Assembly (NCBI GenBank): GCA_023614405.1
Contig: CM042689.1
Coordinates: forward strand, 307,311,132 to 307,375,131
From: Avena insularis
Lineage: Eukaryota > Streptophyta > Magnoliopsida > Poales > Poaceae
Length of the DNA: 64,000 nt
Reading direction: 5' to 3'
Shown here: positions 11,914-24,071 of the stretch, piece by piece
How positions within the stretch are numbered: position 1 is the stretch's first letter
Layout: each line of letters starts with the position of its first letter
Notes under the pieces: generated by a model
The model's database searches: none
What the model saw: the letters and a program-made list of their open reading frames with translations, nothing else
What the model was told of the DNA's origin: nothing
Made by a program: the position numbers and the translations under genes

Positions 11914-12960
11914 TGATGGAGGGGTTAACCTCTTGGGTGGCCCGATCTTCACGGATCTCGTGGTCAAATCGATGGGAAAGCGAGGGGAAAGGTAGAAGGT
12001 AGCGGAAGCGAACACACACCTCACGAAGAACACGATGAACACATGCAAAACTCACACGATACAAGGCCGATTGCTACCAAACGGCGGCCACCGGTCCGAT
12101 AGAATCCTCGCAAGGAAAGATCGGTCAACGTGCTCCCTCAAATCCACATCGGAGAGGGAAGAACACCTTGGGGAGGGTCTTGACAACTTGGAGACGAGAC
12201 ACCGAACTCCAAGGCCTTGTTCAATGATGGATGCGTGATGCAAAGTCCAATCGAGGTTGGTGACGATAGTCGGTCCCCTTGGTGAAGGGGATGAGGCAAA
12301 ACTAGAGATTCCACAATGGGGGTTGTCTTTAGTCTAACATCTATGCCTAAGGGGTACATGAGGGGTGGGGGCTCTATTTATAGGCCAGCCACTAAACAAG
12401 GGGGTAGTTTGGGAATAAACTAGGCAAATGGGTAAGTAAAGGGAATATTCCAGGGCATCAAACCTAGAACCGCGCGCAGACGGGAAGTTCCGGCGGTAAG
12501 TCCGACGGCACCGGATCTGGCGCCGAGATTTCCAGTCGTCGCCAGATATTCCGGTCGCGCACCAAAAGGACTCTCTGTAAGCAGTTACGGTCGTGGTTCT
12601 GGTGGACCGGTCCTGGCGCCGGGGATTCCGGCGGTGAGCTTGGTTCGTCGGGGCTATCGCCGGAGATTCCGGTGGTGGCTCCGGTTCACCGGTCCTGTCG
12701 CCGGTTCCAGCTGGAGCTTTTTCCGTCTCCTCTTCCAAGCCTCCGTCTTGTCGGGCACGAGTCCTCGGGCTTCCTCCCTCGTCTCCGTACTCGTGGGTGT
12801 GAACCTATCATGGTCATAGGATGGAGAATGAAGTAGTATACCATTCAATAGGGTAGGAAGTGGGATCTCAAAGAGGATAGGATTCACCTTTGGAGTCCAT
12901 GACAACTTGGCATAAGTTGGAGACCTTGATGGTGCAACGACCGTATGTCGGGCTACATCA
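11914..12960 (-). repeat. 3' LTR of element B (1047 bp)
   Basis: Begins TGATGGAGGGG and ends GGGCTACATCA. It is clearly homologous along its full length to 34830-35876, differing by several percent by eye. A TATA box (CTATAAATAG on the minus strand) lies at 12374-12383. The part at 12470-12720 is packed with CCGG-containing motifs. Confidence 0.9.
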
Positions 12961-12997
12961 GCCCCCCCCCCCTTCAAAAAGAGTCGTCCTCGACTCT
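12961..12997 (-). promoter_or_regulatory. Polypurine tract and preceding hairpin of element B
   Basis: On the minus strand, a perfect 7-bp hairpin (AGAGTCG-AGGA-CGACTCT, 12980-12997) is followed by TTTTTGAA and a run of G up to the 3' LTR. The G-rich tract is where plus-strand DNA synthesis should be primed. The same arrangement precedes the LTR of element C at 53479-53512. Confidence 0.75.
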
Positions 12998-13074
12998 ACA
13001 TGCTCATCGCAAAGAGGTTGAGAGACCTTCTCGATCCTGGGGTTCACCATATTGTCGTCCTCGGGAAGATTGAC

Positions 13075-16000
13075 TTAACAACACTTCAATGTTCCTTCAC
13101 CTTCCATGAAGCCTACAAAGCTCACGACAAAAGCGAAGCAACACTCAAAGCGTAGCCAATTCATGAAGATTATATCATGAGTCGTCAAGTAGAAGGAAGT
13201 CACCTTAGCTTGTAGAGATAGCTCAATGAAGGGTGGCCATAGGTAACTCTCTTCGATTCTTCTTGTCAACACATGGTCCATATAGGTTGACGTGTATGCA
13301 TTTGTACCTTCATACAACAAAGACCAAGCAACATATGTTTGTGTGTGATATATGAGCATGTCATTTGTGGCATGTCCATTCTTGTTCACAAGATTATTAG
13401 CACAACTCAAGTATAGCAAACGGGATGCATATGCAAGGTCAAAGTGCATGGAAATCTTTGAAAAATCATCCAAATGTGGGAACTCAAAAACTCCATATAA
13501 CATCTTATTGTGGCACTCAAAGCAATCGATTAGAAATTTGATCAACATCTTTGATGCAAAGCTAGGAGAATTTGGCAAAAACACAAAAGGAAGAATGTCC
13601 AAAACAACATCGTTATGTATACAAACCAACCATTGGAAAGTGAAATTGTTCGACATGTTGGATGTCACACACAAATCATCGAAAGCAAATATCATGGGAA
13701 TATGAGTATCCCAAGCGGAAGCAAAAACAACATGTTTGCAACTAAACCAAATTAAAGAGCAAGTGGTCCTTATGTTTGTTGCAACAACAAGACGAGATTC
13801 TTGGAAGCTCTTAATGGCATTATGGTTGCACACAAAACATCGGAGAGAGAAATTGTTCAACACTTTTGTTGCAACACACAAAGCATCAATATCCAATAGC
13901 AAAGAAACATGAATGTCACAAGGTGAGATAATATGTAACATCCCAAAAATATTAAACTAGAATCATCAAACTCTAATCACCAAATTTAGGGTTAACAAAA
14001 AACTTGTCCAATTAAAATATGAAAGCATTCATATGTGTATGTATCAAAATTTGGATTCTTTTGAATTGCCATGATTCTGTGTTTCTTTGCTTGTAAAATG
14101 ATTCTTAGGTGAAATAAACATCATCTAAACAATCCCCAAACTTTTCCCAAAGATAAACAAATTAAGTGAATGGTCACTTTGGCCAATTTAACTCCCATGC
14201 CTACTTTGGCTATCTCTAACTTTTAGAACTTAACAGAAACATGTATGGATCTTTCACCCCTTGATAGTACTCATAACAAGGTACCAAGGCCCACTTTGTG
14301 ATCATCCAAAAACATTCAAATGCTTAGTTTAAATGACAGTTTAAAATTGAATCTATTTCATATGGGAAGATCCCACTATTTCAAAAACTACGCAAACAAG
14401 CTCAATTTTCAAAACCCAAGCATCCACAGTATCACCAGCACATGCCTAGCACACCCACCAAAAATCTTTTCAAAATTCAAAACTTAAGTTCATGCGGCCA
14501 TTTCATCAAACACGTTGCAGATTCAAATCAACAAAATCACAAACACTATTTTGAGCAGTGTTTTGAGCCAACCTTGTTCCCTCTCTGGTTACACTAGCCT
14601 CAGTAGATCATCTAGCAAACTTAACTAAGCTCTAGCACCATTGTAAGCTCACCAATGCCATCAATGGTGAATAGGCCGAGAGCACCCATGTCACCCTAGT
14701 GTGGACAGCAAGCTAGGAGAAGAACTAGTCGTGCCCACCTTGTCTAGGAGCTAGCCAGCACTCCACCGCCACCCCCTGTCCTAGCCGCGAGCAATGCCAG
14801 CACCTGGACCACACACCCAGTCCATGCCAAGCCGCTCTACAAGCGTGCCGAGAACGCGCCAGAGCGCCACCCTCGACACACGCCCACAGACCGCGCCCCG
14901 CCCTCGCCACGTGCACGTGTGATCACCATCGCCCCAGCAACCTCGTAGACACCCCCGTTCGCCGCCCCATGCCTCACAGCCACCGCTCATCGTCGAAGAC
15001 GCCGCCTCTGCCGCGCAGAGCACCGCACATTCCCGACCGTTTGCCACCGCCCCTACACGCGCATTTAAGCTCTAGAGAATCACCAGGAGACCACCCGTCG
15101 ATCGCCAACCGCAGACATACCTCTAGCCGCCCGTAGCCGTGTTGCCACCATTGTCTGCCCATCCCTCTCAGTATCGCCGTCGAGCCTATAAAAGGAGACG
15201 CCCCCCGCTCGATTTCTTCACACCATCTCACTCCCCTCACCTCACTGATCGTTCCACCCCTTAGCCGGAGCAAGGCGAGCAGCGCATCGCCAGAATTTGG
15301 CCGGAGCTCGCCGCTGCAGAGGAGCAGAGGAGCCGTTGATTTCGTCCACCCCAGGAGCTGCCGCGACCACCCCTGAGTTCGCCGTCATCGACTTCGTCGT
15401 TTTCCCACCTTGCCGTCGTCACTGGATCCCCGGTATGCCCCCTATGCACCCCCACTGAGCCGCTAGGGTTCGAGCTCACCGGTGACTTGTTCATCGTCGA
15501 CGACGACCCTCAGCCGTCGATCTTCATTCTAATCCAATGCACCACATCGCCCCATACCGCTTCGCGTTTAAAGAGCCACTGACCAATAGACCCCCCTATC
15601 AGTTGCGCCCCGCGTCGCAGAGTGACACTGGGCCGGCCCATTACCCCTTCCCACGCAGCCCACTCGTTTGAATTTAGCTTTTTCTTTTTAAGTTCAAACA
15701 TAGTTCTGTACCTAGTTTGAAAAATCAACCAAGCTCGATTTAGTGATCCAAATTGAATGCAACCAATTTTGTTAGAAAGATATTGAAATGCTTAATCCAA
15801 TCCCGTTGGATTCAAATCATTTGGATCTGTAGATCAACCTTGGTAAAAATAACAAGGCAGAAGCTTTTCTGCATTCAAACATTTTTCAAATTTAAACCAT
15901 AATAGCTTTTGAGTTGATTCCAACTCTCAAAAATCATATTTGATCATACCTTTCAGAATATATAAAAATATATGGGTTTACCTACAGAAATAATGGTCAA

Positions 16001-19000
16001 GTAATAAAAGAATGCCACATAGGCATTTCTAGTCACTTTATTTATTTAAATAAAAAGGTTAAACCTTATTAAATTGTGACACCACTTTAAATCACATTCC
16101 CCTGTACTGAAATATGTGGTGATGACATGTGTCAACATGATCTCATGTTTGAGTTGGAGAATATTAAATCTTAAGTAGTTTTTCAATGAGTAGAAATTAC
16201 TTTTCTAAAAATAATAAATAAGATAAATGCTTTATTCTTGTGATGTTAGTGATGATGCTATATCATCTATAGAACCCTTTTGTGTGATGATTGAAAGTAG
16301 TTAAGTATTGTTTGGTGATTGTGTACCTCGTATTTATTCATAGACGCTAGTACCGACCAAGGATACGAGGAGGAAGGAGGATACTACGAAGAAGAAGCCG
16401 AGGAGAACTTCAACCACTGCTCTGCACAAGGCAAGCTAACACTTGCAAGCTGCTCTACTTTAGCAAGCTTATACTGATACTTATGCAAGCCAATACTTGC
16501 AAGCCTAATACTACTAGTTGATTGAGTAAACTAACACTGGCAATTATGAGAGTTAGATAACCTATGCAATGCACTAAGCATGCTTGGTTAGACACATTTG
16601 ATGATACCCAATCCTAGTTTTATTTGCAAGCTTTATACTTTATTTCTTTATCAAAGCTATTACTTAGAGTCTACTTAAGTGACTTGTAGATTCTAGGAAG
16701 ATAATTGAAGGTTGCATAAAGAGCATTAAATTTGGCCTAAGCTAGATAATCTTGATGTCATCCTAAGGCATGAGATTGAACTTAGTTAAACTCCACTAGT
16801 TTACCACCCCTCATTAGTACTTACCCCCCCCCCCACTTGTAGATGCTAGTGCTAAGCATAAAACTTGATCAACTTTAGATGGGAATACTTGGTGGAAAAT
16901 GGTTATGAAAACCTTGGAATGATGGATCATTCTATTGATATGTTTTGACATGTGTTTTTGAACACCAGATGATTTTGATGATGAAAATGTTGAGGCATGA
17001 TCCTTGGCTCTTTATAAAATTGATGGTTGTCTGGGTGCGATACCATTCCAATTTTACCATACAACCACAATACACGAAATTTGGGTAGGGCTTGACTAGA
17101 AACTTATATACCTTAGTATGTGTTCCCTCACGGCCAAGGTCTAAGCTGAGGCTACCTTGTGAAGATTGTCCACCTGTGCAGTACCCAAGATGACAGTTGG
17201 TCATGGTTGGGAGGCCAAACTCACAGGAGAGGTGCCTATACTAGGGCGTTTAATTGAAAGGTTAGGATTGATTATCCGCATACTGAGTATGGTGAATTCA
17301 GGATTTGTTCCTGACGGATGTATCGAATGTTGTGGTGAAAGTGTACAATCTCTGCAGAGTGTCGAACTATTCGAATAGCCGCGTCCATGATTATGGGCCG
17401 ATTAGATGGCCATCTGTTCCCCGCCGATGTTTTCAAAATGACTTGTGAAATGGATCGAGATTTTGACTTGACCACAATAGAGTTGTGATATGAAATACAA
17501 GTTCCCCCTTAGGTGTTATAAAATTTCAACTAGCTTTTCTTGCTTCTGAACTTAGTAGAGGTAAATCTGGCTTTTTGCAAAACAACCCTAGAGCCTAGTG
17601 TCCTACTACAAAAAACCCCTTCACTTGTTAGTATTAGTTTGCGAGTACTTAAAGAGTACTCATGGATATCTCCCTGGCTATTCCCGTGGCCAGACTATGA
17701 AGAGGAGTCCCAGGACGAAGGACCCCAAGAAGGCTACGACAACTAGGATCATCTCCCATCGTCAGCATTGCCTGTGACCCCGAAGATGGAGCTTTGCCTA
17801 TGCTACCGTTATTATTACGTATTTCCGCTGCTTGAATTGTATTAAGAACTGGATCATGAGATCCTTATTTGTGTAAGACCTTATGTATGGTTTGTAATGG
17901 ATGATGTACTGTGGTATCCAATTATGTTATGTCTCGCAAAAATGGTAATCTTGGGATTGCGATGTATGGCATAACAGGCATCTGGGATTAAAAATCCGGG
18001 TGTTGACATAATACCATCAACATGCTTGCAATCAAACCATAGGAAAGAGCAATTTGTCAACATGAAAGATGCAAAGCATGCAAAAGGTATCAGAGTTGGG
18101 TTCGATCTTGAACTCACTTGTGGGATGCTCTCTAGAGCTCTTTTTGTCAACTCGTGCTCAACCAAGGTTGACATTCTTGTGCGGGTACCTACACACATCA
18201 TACACCAAAGGAAGAACGTGTGTGCATGGTAGAGATACACATCATCCATAATGACGTATCTCTTCTTATGCACATCACCATTAATGTCAATCAAGTATGA
18301 CATAGATGCATGGTGAGTATGCAAGTGGGGAACATGCTTATCATGGCAATCATCAAAATCTCCAAAAATTGAGAAACCTATGGGGCCCATCTCATTATGA
18401 CGCATATAATCAATATTGTTGCAAGCAAAACATGTGAAATAGCAAGCATTCATCTTATCGCAAGCAACGGGAGAAATTGAAAGACTAGCATGACAAGGCA
18501 AGTCTGAAGCAATTGGAGGATACACACAAGATGCATAGCATGGCATGTTTATGGCAATGATATCGCAATCAAACAATTCCACATGATCAATATTATGCAA
18601 AGGCAAAGCATCACATGGGAATGTGGATGAAGCATATGTAATGTCACAAGTATCATCCATAGCATGCATATCCTCACAATTCATCATGTCCACTAGTGGG
18701 ATCATGGCATCATCAACACCCTTACATTTACCTTGTTGATACCTCTCATATGAAGTAGGTGTTGTGGTAGTAGTGGTCTCCTTATGGACGACTTTGTCTT
18801 CTTGATGTAGCCATGGCGTAACATCATCTTCGAGCACCATGTACATATTATCCAATTGAGGCACCATTGCTTCATGGCTTGGTGCGTCTTCCTCCATGGA
18901 ACCTAGCACAACACAAGAGACCACACTAGAGGTAGAGGGTAAGTTGTTAGAGATCAAAACGGTCTCACTTGACCTATCAACTACCACTCTCAACTCACTA

Positions 19001-19490
19001 GGAGTATCGCTCATGCCCTCCAAGTGGAAGCACTCAATCTCACATAAGGTGGAGTCACTCATCTCACTCTTGTTCTCACTCAAGTGGACTAAGTGGCTCT
19101 CATACTCACATGGGATTGGTACCACATCATCACTCAAGCATATGGGGATAGGCTCGGTTTCCTCAACTCCATGCGCCTCCTTTTGTGAAGGGAAAATCCC
19201 ATGCTCACCATTCTTGACCTTGTCGCCTCCAAGGTTGGATGCCATAAGATGGGCATCATTGCTCGCCTCCTTAGTCGAAGGGAAAATCCCATGCTCGACC
19301 GTCTTGTGGCCATCTCGTAGTAGTGGTGGAGGTAGGCTCATGCTATCCAACTTGGCGAAGTAGAGGTCTACATTTTCCTCGTTCGCGAGGTCATGGAAGT
19401 CAAGCGTAGCGTTGAAGCTTGATGGCGTGGAGGAAGGCTTGTTCTTGGTGCCATTGTGGTGGTGGCACGAGTAGTTGAAGGTGCCCTATG
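13075..19490 (-). pseudogene. Element B ORF, Cys/His-rich C-terminal part, split by solo LTR A2
   Basis: The frame is open from about 19490 (first ATG 19350) to 18014, then continues from 13933 to a stop at 13075, with LTR A2 and one copy of its TAATA duplication between. Removing A2 keeps the frame, giving roughly 770 residues. The first 200 residues are acidic with Ser/Glu-rich linkers (HGIFPSTKEA and HGIFPSQKEA form a short repeat). The rest is rich in Cys, His, Phe and Trp with recurrent C-x-H words: LWFDCKHVDG, CFVCNHNAI, IWFSCKHVVF, WLVCIHNDVV, DCFECHNKM. Spacing is about 30-45 residues in the last part. I do not recognise the family and see no retroviral enzyme motif. Similar proteins in grass genomes would likely be filed as uncharacterised retrotransposon proteins. 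The ORF upstream is in another frame (shift between 19400 and 19490). Confidence 0.6.
13934..18008 (+). mobile_element. Solo LTR A2 (chromovirus family A) inside element B
   Basis: The LTR is 4075 bp, from TGTAACATCCC to GGGTGTTGACA, with a perfect target duplication TAATA at 13929-13933 and 18009-18013. No internal domain is present, so it is a solo LTR left by unequal recombination. It has the opposite orientation to the other family-A copies here. A TATA box TATAAAAG lies at 15187-15194 in the GC-rich centre. A run of 13 C lies near 16825. It interrupts the B reading frame exactly between two codon-compatible halves. Confidence 0.92.
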
Positions 19491-19924
19491 ATGGTGTCGA
19501 CGGAGGTCATTGGCGTGCCTTGCCGATGGTTGATGTTGGTGAAGCACTTGGTCATCCACATGACGCTCACGACGGTGATCATTTGCCTTGGCACTCTTCT
19601 TGTGCTTGTGGTGCCTTCTTGAGCTTGCTTGAGAATTATGGTTGGTGCTCATCATGAATTCTTCGTATTGGTGGCGAAGATGCCTTTGACGATGTCTTGT
19701 ATCCTCTTTATGGTGGTGATGCTCATGAGAGGATGTTTATCGATGAAGATTCTTGTTTCTTGGCGCCTCTTGATGTATATGATGTTTGGACGCCACTCTT
19801 CTTTGGATAGGAGGTGCTTGGCGCTTTGGAGGTGATGGAGCTTGGCGCCTTGGAGATGGTGGAGCTTGACACCATCTAGGTGGTGGCACTTGATGCCTTG
19901 TCGATGGTGGCGCTTGACACCCTG

Positions 19925-22900
19925 TGTCAACACCCGGATTTTTAATCCCAGATGCCCGTTATGCCATACATCGCAATCCCAGGATTACCATTTTTGCGAG
20001 ACATAACAGAATTGGATACCATAGTACATCATCCATTACAAACCATACATAAGTTCTTACACAAATAGGGATCTCATGATCCAGTTCTTAATACAACTTC
20101 AAGCAGCGGAATACGTAATAATAACGGTAGCATAGGCGAAGCTCCATCTTCGGGGTCACAGGCAATGCTGACGATGGGAGATGATCCTAGTTGTCGTAAC
20201 CTTCCTAGGGTCCATCCTCCAGGTACTCCTCTTTGTAGTCTGGCCAGGGGAATAGCCAGGGACAAAGCCATGAGTACTCTTTAAGTACTCGCAAACTAAT
20301 ACTAACAAGTGAAAGGGGTTTTTGATAATAGGACACTAGGCTCTAGGGTTGTTTTGCAAGAAGCCAGATTTACCTCTACTAAGTTCAGAAATAAGAGAAG
20401 CTAGTCACATTTTTATAACACCTAAATGGGATCTTCTAACTCATGTCACAACTCTGTTGTGGTCAAGTCAAAGTCTCACTTCCTTTCACAAATCATTTTG
20501 AAAAGTCTGACGGGGGAACAATATGGCCACTCCAACTGTCCATAACTATGGACGCGGCTATTCGAATAGTTTGACACTCTACAGAGATTGTACACTTTCA
20601 CCACAACATTCGATACATCCGTCAGGAACAAATCCTGAATTCACCATACTCAGTATGCGGATAATCAATCCTAACCTTTCAGTTACACGCCCTAGTATAA
20701 GCACCTCTCCTGTGAGTTTGGCCTCCCAACCATGACCAACTGTCATCTTGGGTAACGCAGTGGACAATCTTCACAAGGTAGCCTCAGCTCAGACCTTGGC
20801 CGTGAGGGAACTAATACTAAGGTATATAAGTTTCCAGTCAAGCCCTACCCAATCTTCGGGTATTGTGGTTGTACGGTAAAAATTGGAATGGTGTCGCATC
20901 CAGACAACCATCAGTTTTATAAAGGGCTAAGGCTCATGCCTCAACATTTTCATCACCAAAATCATCTGGTGTTTGGAAACACATGTCAAAACATCTCAGT
21001 AGAATGACTCATCATTCTAAGGTTTTCATAACCATTTTACCTAGTATTCCCATCTAAAGTTGATCAAGTTTTATGCTTAGCACTAGCATCTACAAGTGGG
21101 GTAAGTACTAATGAGGGGTGGTAAACTAGTGGAGTTTCAACTAAGTTCAATCTCATGCCTTAGGATGACATCAAGATTATCTAGCTTAGGCCAAATTTTA
21201 TGCTCTTTATGCAACCTTCAAATATCTTTCTAGTATCTACAATTCACTAAAGTAAACTCTATGTAATAGCTTTGATAAAGAAATAAAGTACTAAGCTTGT
21301 AAGTAAAAACTAGGATTGGTTTATCAAGTGGGTAGGATCATCTATGCTTAAGGCATATAGTTGGCATGGTGACAAGCAAGTATTGGCTTGCACAGTATCA
21401 GTATAAGCTTGCTAAATTACAAGTGTTAGCTTGCACTGGTCCACTTGGTTAGTAAGGCTTTCTAAGTTAATAGCTTGCTAGTATTGGCTTGCACATTAAA
21501 CTAGAAGTATTAGCCTTGCCTTGTGCAGAGCAGTGGTTGAAGTTCTCCTCGGCTTCTTCTTCGTAGAATCCTCCTTCTTCCTCGTATCCTTGGTCGGTAC
21601 TAGCGTCTATAAATAAATACAATGTACACAATCACTAAACAATACTTAACTACTTGCAATCATCACAAAAAAAGGGTCCTATAGATGATCTAGTATCATC
21701 ACTAACATTACAAGATTAAAGCTTGGTTTAATTCCTTTTATTTTTAGAAAAGTAATTTCTACTCATTGAAAAACTACTTAAGATTTAATATTCTCCAAAC
21801 CAAACATGGGATCATGTTGACACATGTCATCACCACATATTTTAGTCCATGGGAATGTGATTTAAAGTGGTGTCACAATTTAATAAGGTTTTACCCTTTT
21901 ATTTTAATTAAATAAAGTGACTAGAAATGCCTATGTGGCATTATTTGATTACTTGAACATAATTTTTCTAAGTAAACCTATATATTTTTATATATTCTGA
22001 AAGGTATGGTTAAATGTGATTTTTGAGAGTTGGAATCAACTCAAAAGCTATTATGGTTTAATTTGAAAAATATTTGAATGTAGAAAAGCTTCTTCCTTGT
22101 TATTTTTACCAAGGATGATCTACATATCCAAATGACTTGAATCCAACGGGCTTGGATTCAGCATTCTAGACCTTTCTAACAAAATTGGTTTCATTCAATT
22201 TGGTTCACTGAATCGACCTGGGTTGATTTTTGAATCTGGGTACAGAAGTGTGTTTGAAATAAAATGAAAAATGTTAAATTCAAATAACTGGGCTGCGCGG
22301 AAATGATCTTGGGCGGCTGCTAAGGCTTACGCTGGCTGGTTATGGTCGTCCCCCCAGCGTCGAGAGACGAGGGGTGTGAAGCGGTATGGGGCAATGTGGT
22401 TCGTTCTATCTGTTTCTAATCCAACGGATGAGGGTCATCGTCGATGTTGGGCAACGCCATGAGATGTAAACCTAGCACGCCGGTGGGGGTCGTTGGGGCT
22501 CACCGGTTCAAAGCGAGGGTCGGCGGGCGAACAACTAAGTCGACGCAGCGAACCTCCTGGTACCGGCAGCTTCTCCTGGGGCGGCTCCAATCGCTGGCCC
22601 CCTTCTTCTCCAGCAGCGGCATACTCCGGTGAAATTCCGGCAAAGTGCTGCTCGCCTTGCTCTAGGAACAGGGTGGCACGATCAGTGAGGAGAGGGAAGT
22701 GAGATGGTGTGATCAATTCGGCTGGGGGTGGCCTCTATTTATAGTCGCGACGACGAGACCGAACGGGATGGGCAGGCGACGGTGGCGACATGGCTACGGG
22801 CGGCTAGAGGCATGGCCGGTGGTGGCAATCGCTTGGTGGTCTCCTGGCGATGCTCTACGGCTTTAATGCGCGCGTAGGGGCGGTGTGGTTTGGTCTGGAA

Positions 22901-24011
22901 CGCGCGATGCTCTGCACGGCAGAGGCGGCTTCTTCAACGGTGAGCGGTGGATGTGCGTCATGGGGCGACGAACGGTGATGTCTGGCGGTATCCTAGGTCG
23001 GTGGCGATCATGTATGCACGCGGCAAGGGCGGCGCGTGGTCTGTGGGCGTTGGTCGAGTGTGGCGCTCTGGCGCATGCTCGGCATGGTTGCTGGCGAGCT
23101 GGGCGCGGTTCGTGCGTGTGGTCCAGGGTTTGGCAACACTCACGGCTGGGACAGGGAGTGGCGGTGGGGTGTTGGCTTGCTCCCAGACATGTTGGCTAGG
23201 CTTGTTTCTTCTCCTAGCTTGCTGTCCACACTGGGGTGACATGGTGAGCTTCGGCTGTTCACCATTGATGGCATTGCCAAGCTTACAGTGGGGCTAGTGC
23301 TTGGTTTAGTTTGCTAGATGATCTACTGAGATTGTTGTGAGCTAGAGAGGGAACAAGTTAGGCTTCAATCACTGCTCACAATAGTGTTTAGATTTTATTT
23401 GATTTGAATCAGCAAGGTGTTTGATGAAATGGCCGCAAGAATTCAAGTTTTGAATTTTGAAAAGATTTTTGGTGGGTGTGCTAGGTTGGTGCTGGTGAGT
23501 CTGCAGATGCTTGGGTTTTGAAAGTTGAGCTTGTTTGAGTGGTTTTTGAAAAAGTGGGATCTTCTCATATGATAAAGATTCAATTTTGAACTGTCATTTA
23601 AACTATGCATTTGAATGTTTCTGGATGATCACAAAGTGGGACTTGATACTTTGTTATGAGTACAATCAAGGGGTGCAAAGATCCAGAAAAGTTTATGTTA
23701 ACTTCTGAAAGTTTGAGACAGCCAAAGTAGGCATGGGAGTTAAATTGGTCAAAATGACCATTCCCTTATGTTATTTGTTTTGATTTACTTGTCTTTGAGA
23801 AAAGTTTGGGAATTGTTTAGATGATGTTTATTTCACCTAAGCATCCATTTACAAGCAAAGGAACACACAAACAAGTTGGTTCAAAAGAATTCAAAATGAA
23901 ATGCATACTCACATGCATGCTTTCATATTTTTATTTAGCAAAGTTTTTGTTAACCCTAAATTTGATGATTAGAGTTTGATGATCCAAGTTTAGTATTTTT
24001 GGGATGTTACA
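19925..24011 (-). repeat. 3' LTR of chromovirus A3 (4087 bp)
   Basis: Runs from TGTCAACACCCGG to GGGATGTTACA. It has a TATA box CTATAAATAG on the minus strand at 22735-22744 within the GC-rich centre. A cluster of GCTTGCAAG-like words lies at 21370-21520. Long ORFs in the GC-rich part (22435-23297) are not conserved proteins. Confidence 0.92.
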
Positions 24012-24050
24012 AACCTTCCCCCCTTAAACAAAATCTCGTCCCGAGATTTG
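24012..24050 (-). promoter_or_regulatory. Polypurine tract and preceding hairpin of A3
   Basis: On the minus strand, an 8-bp perfect hairpin AAATCTCG-GGA-CGAGATTT (24031-24049) is followed by the purine run AAGGGGGGAAGG and then the LTR start TGTAACATCCC. The tract is the expected plus-strand primer. The hairpin sits just after the end of the polyprotein. Confidence 0.8.
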
Positions 24051-24071
24051 AAAAAGGGCGAAAAAGATTAC

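Noticed and set aside
17166..17378. ORF beginning MSTCAVPKMTVGHGWEAKLTG, repeated in other family-A LTRs
   Set aside because: Recurs because the LTR recurs. Start and end vary between copies and I see no domain, so it is not called as a gene (the acidic segments nearby are reported as a finding instead).
22435..23297. ORFs in the 3' LTR of A3, repeated at 31038-32191
   Set aside because: They lie in the GC-rich LTR centre, differ in frame and length between copies, and have no recognisable domain.
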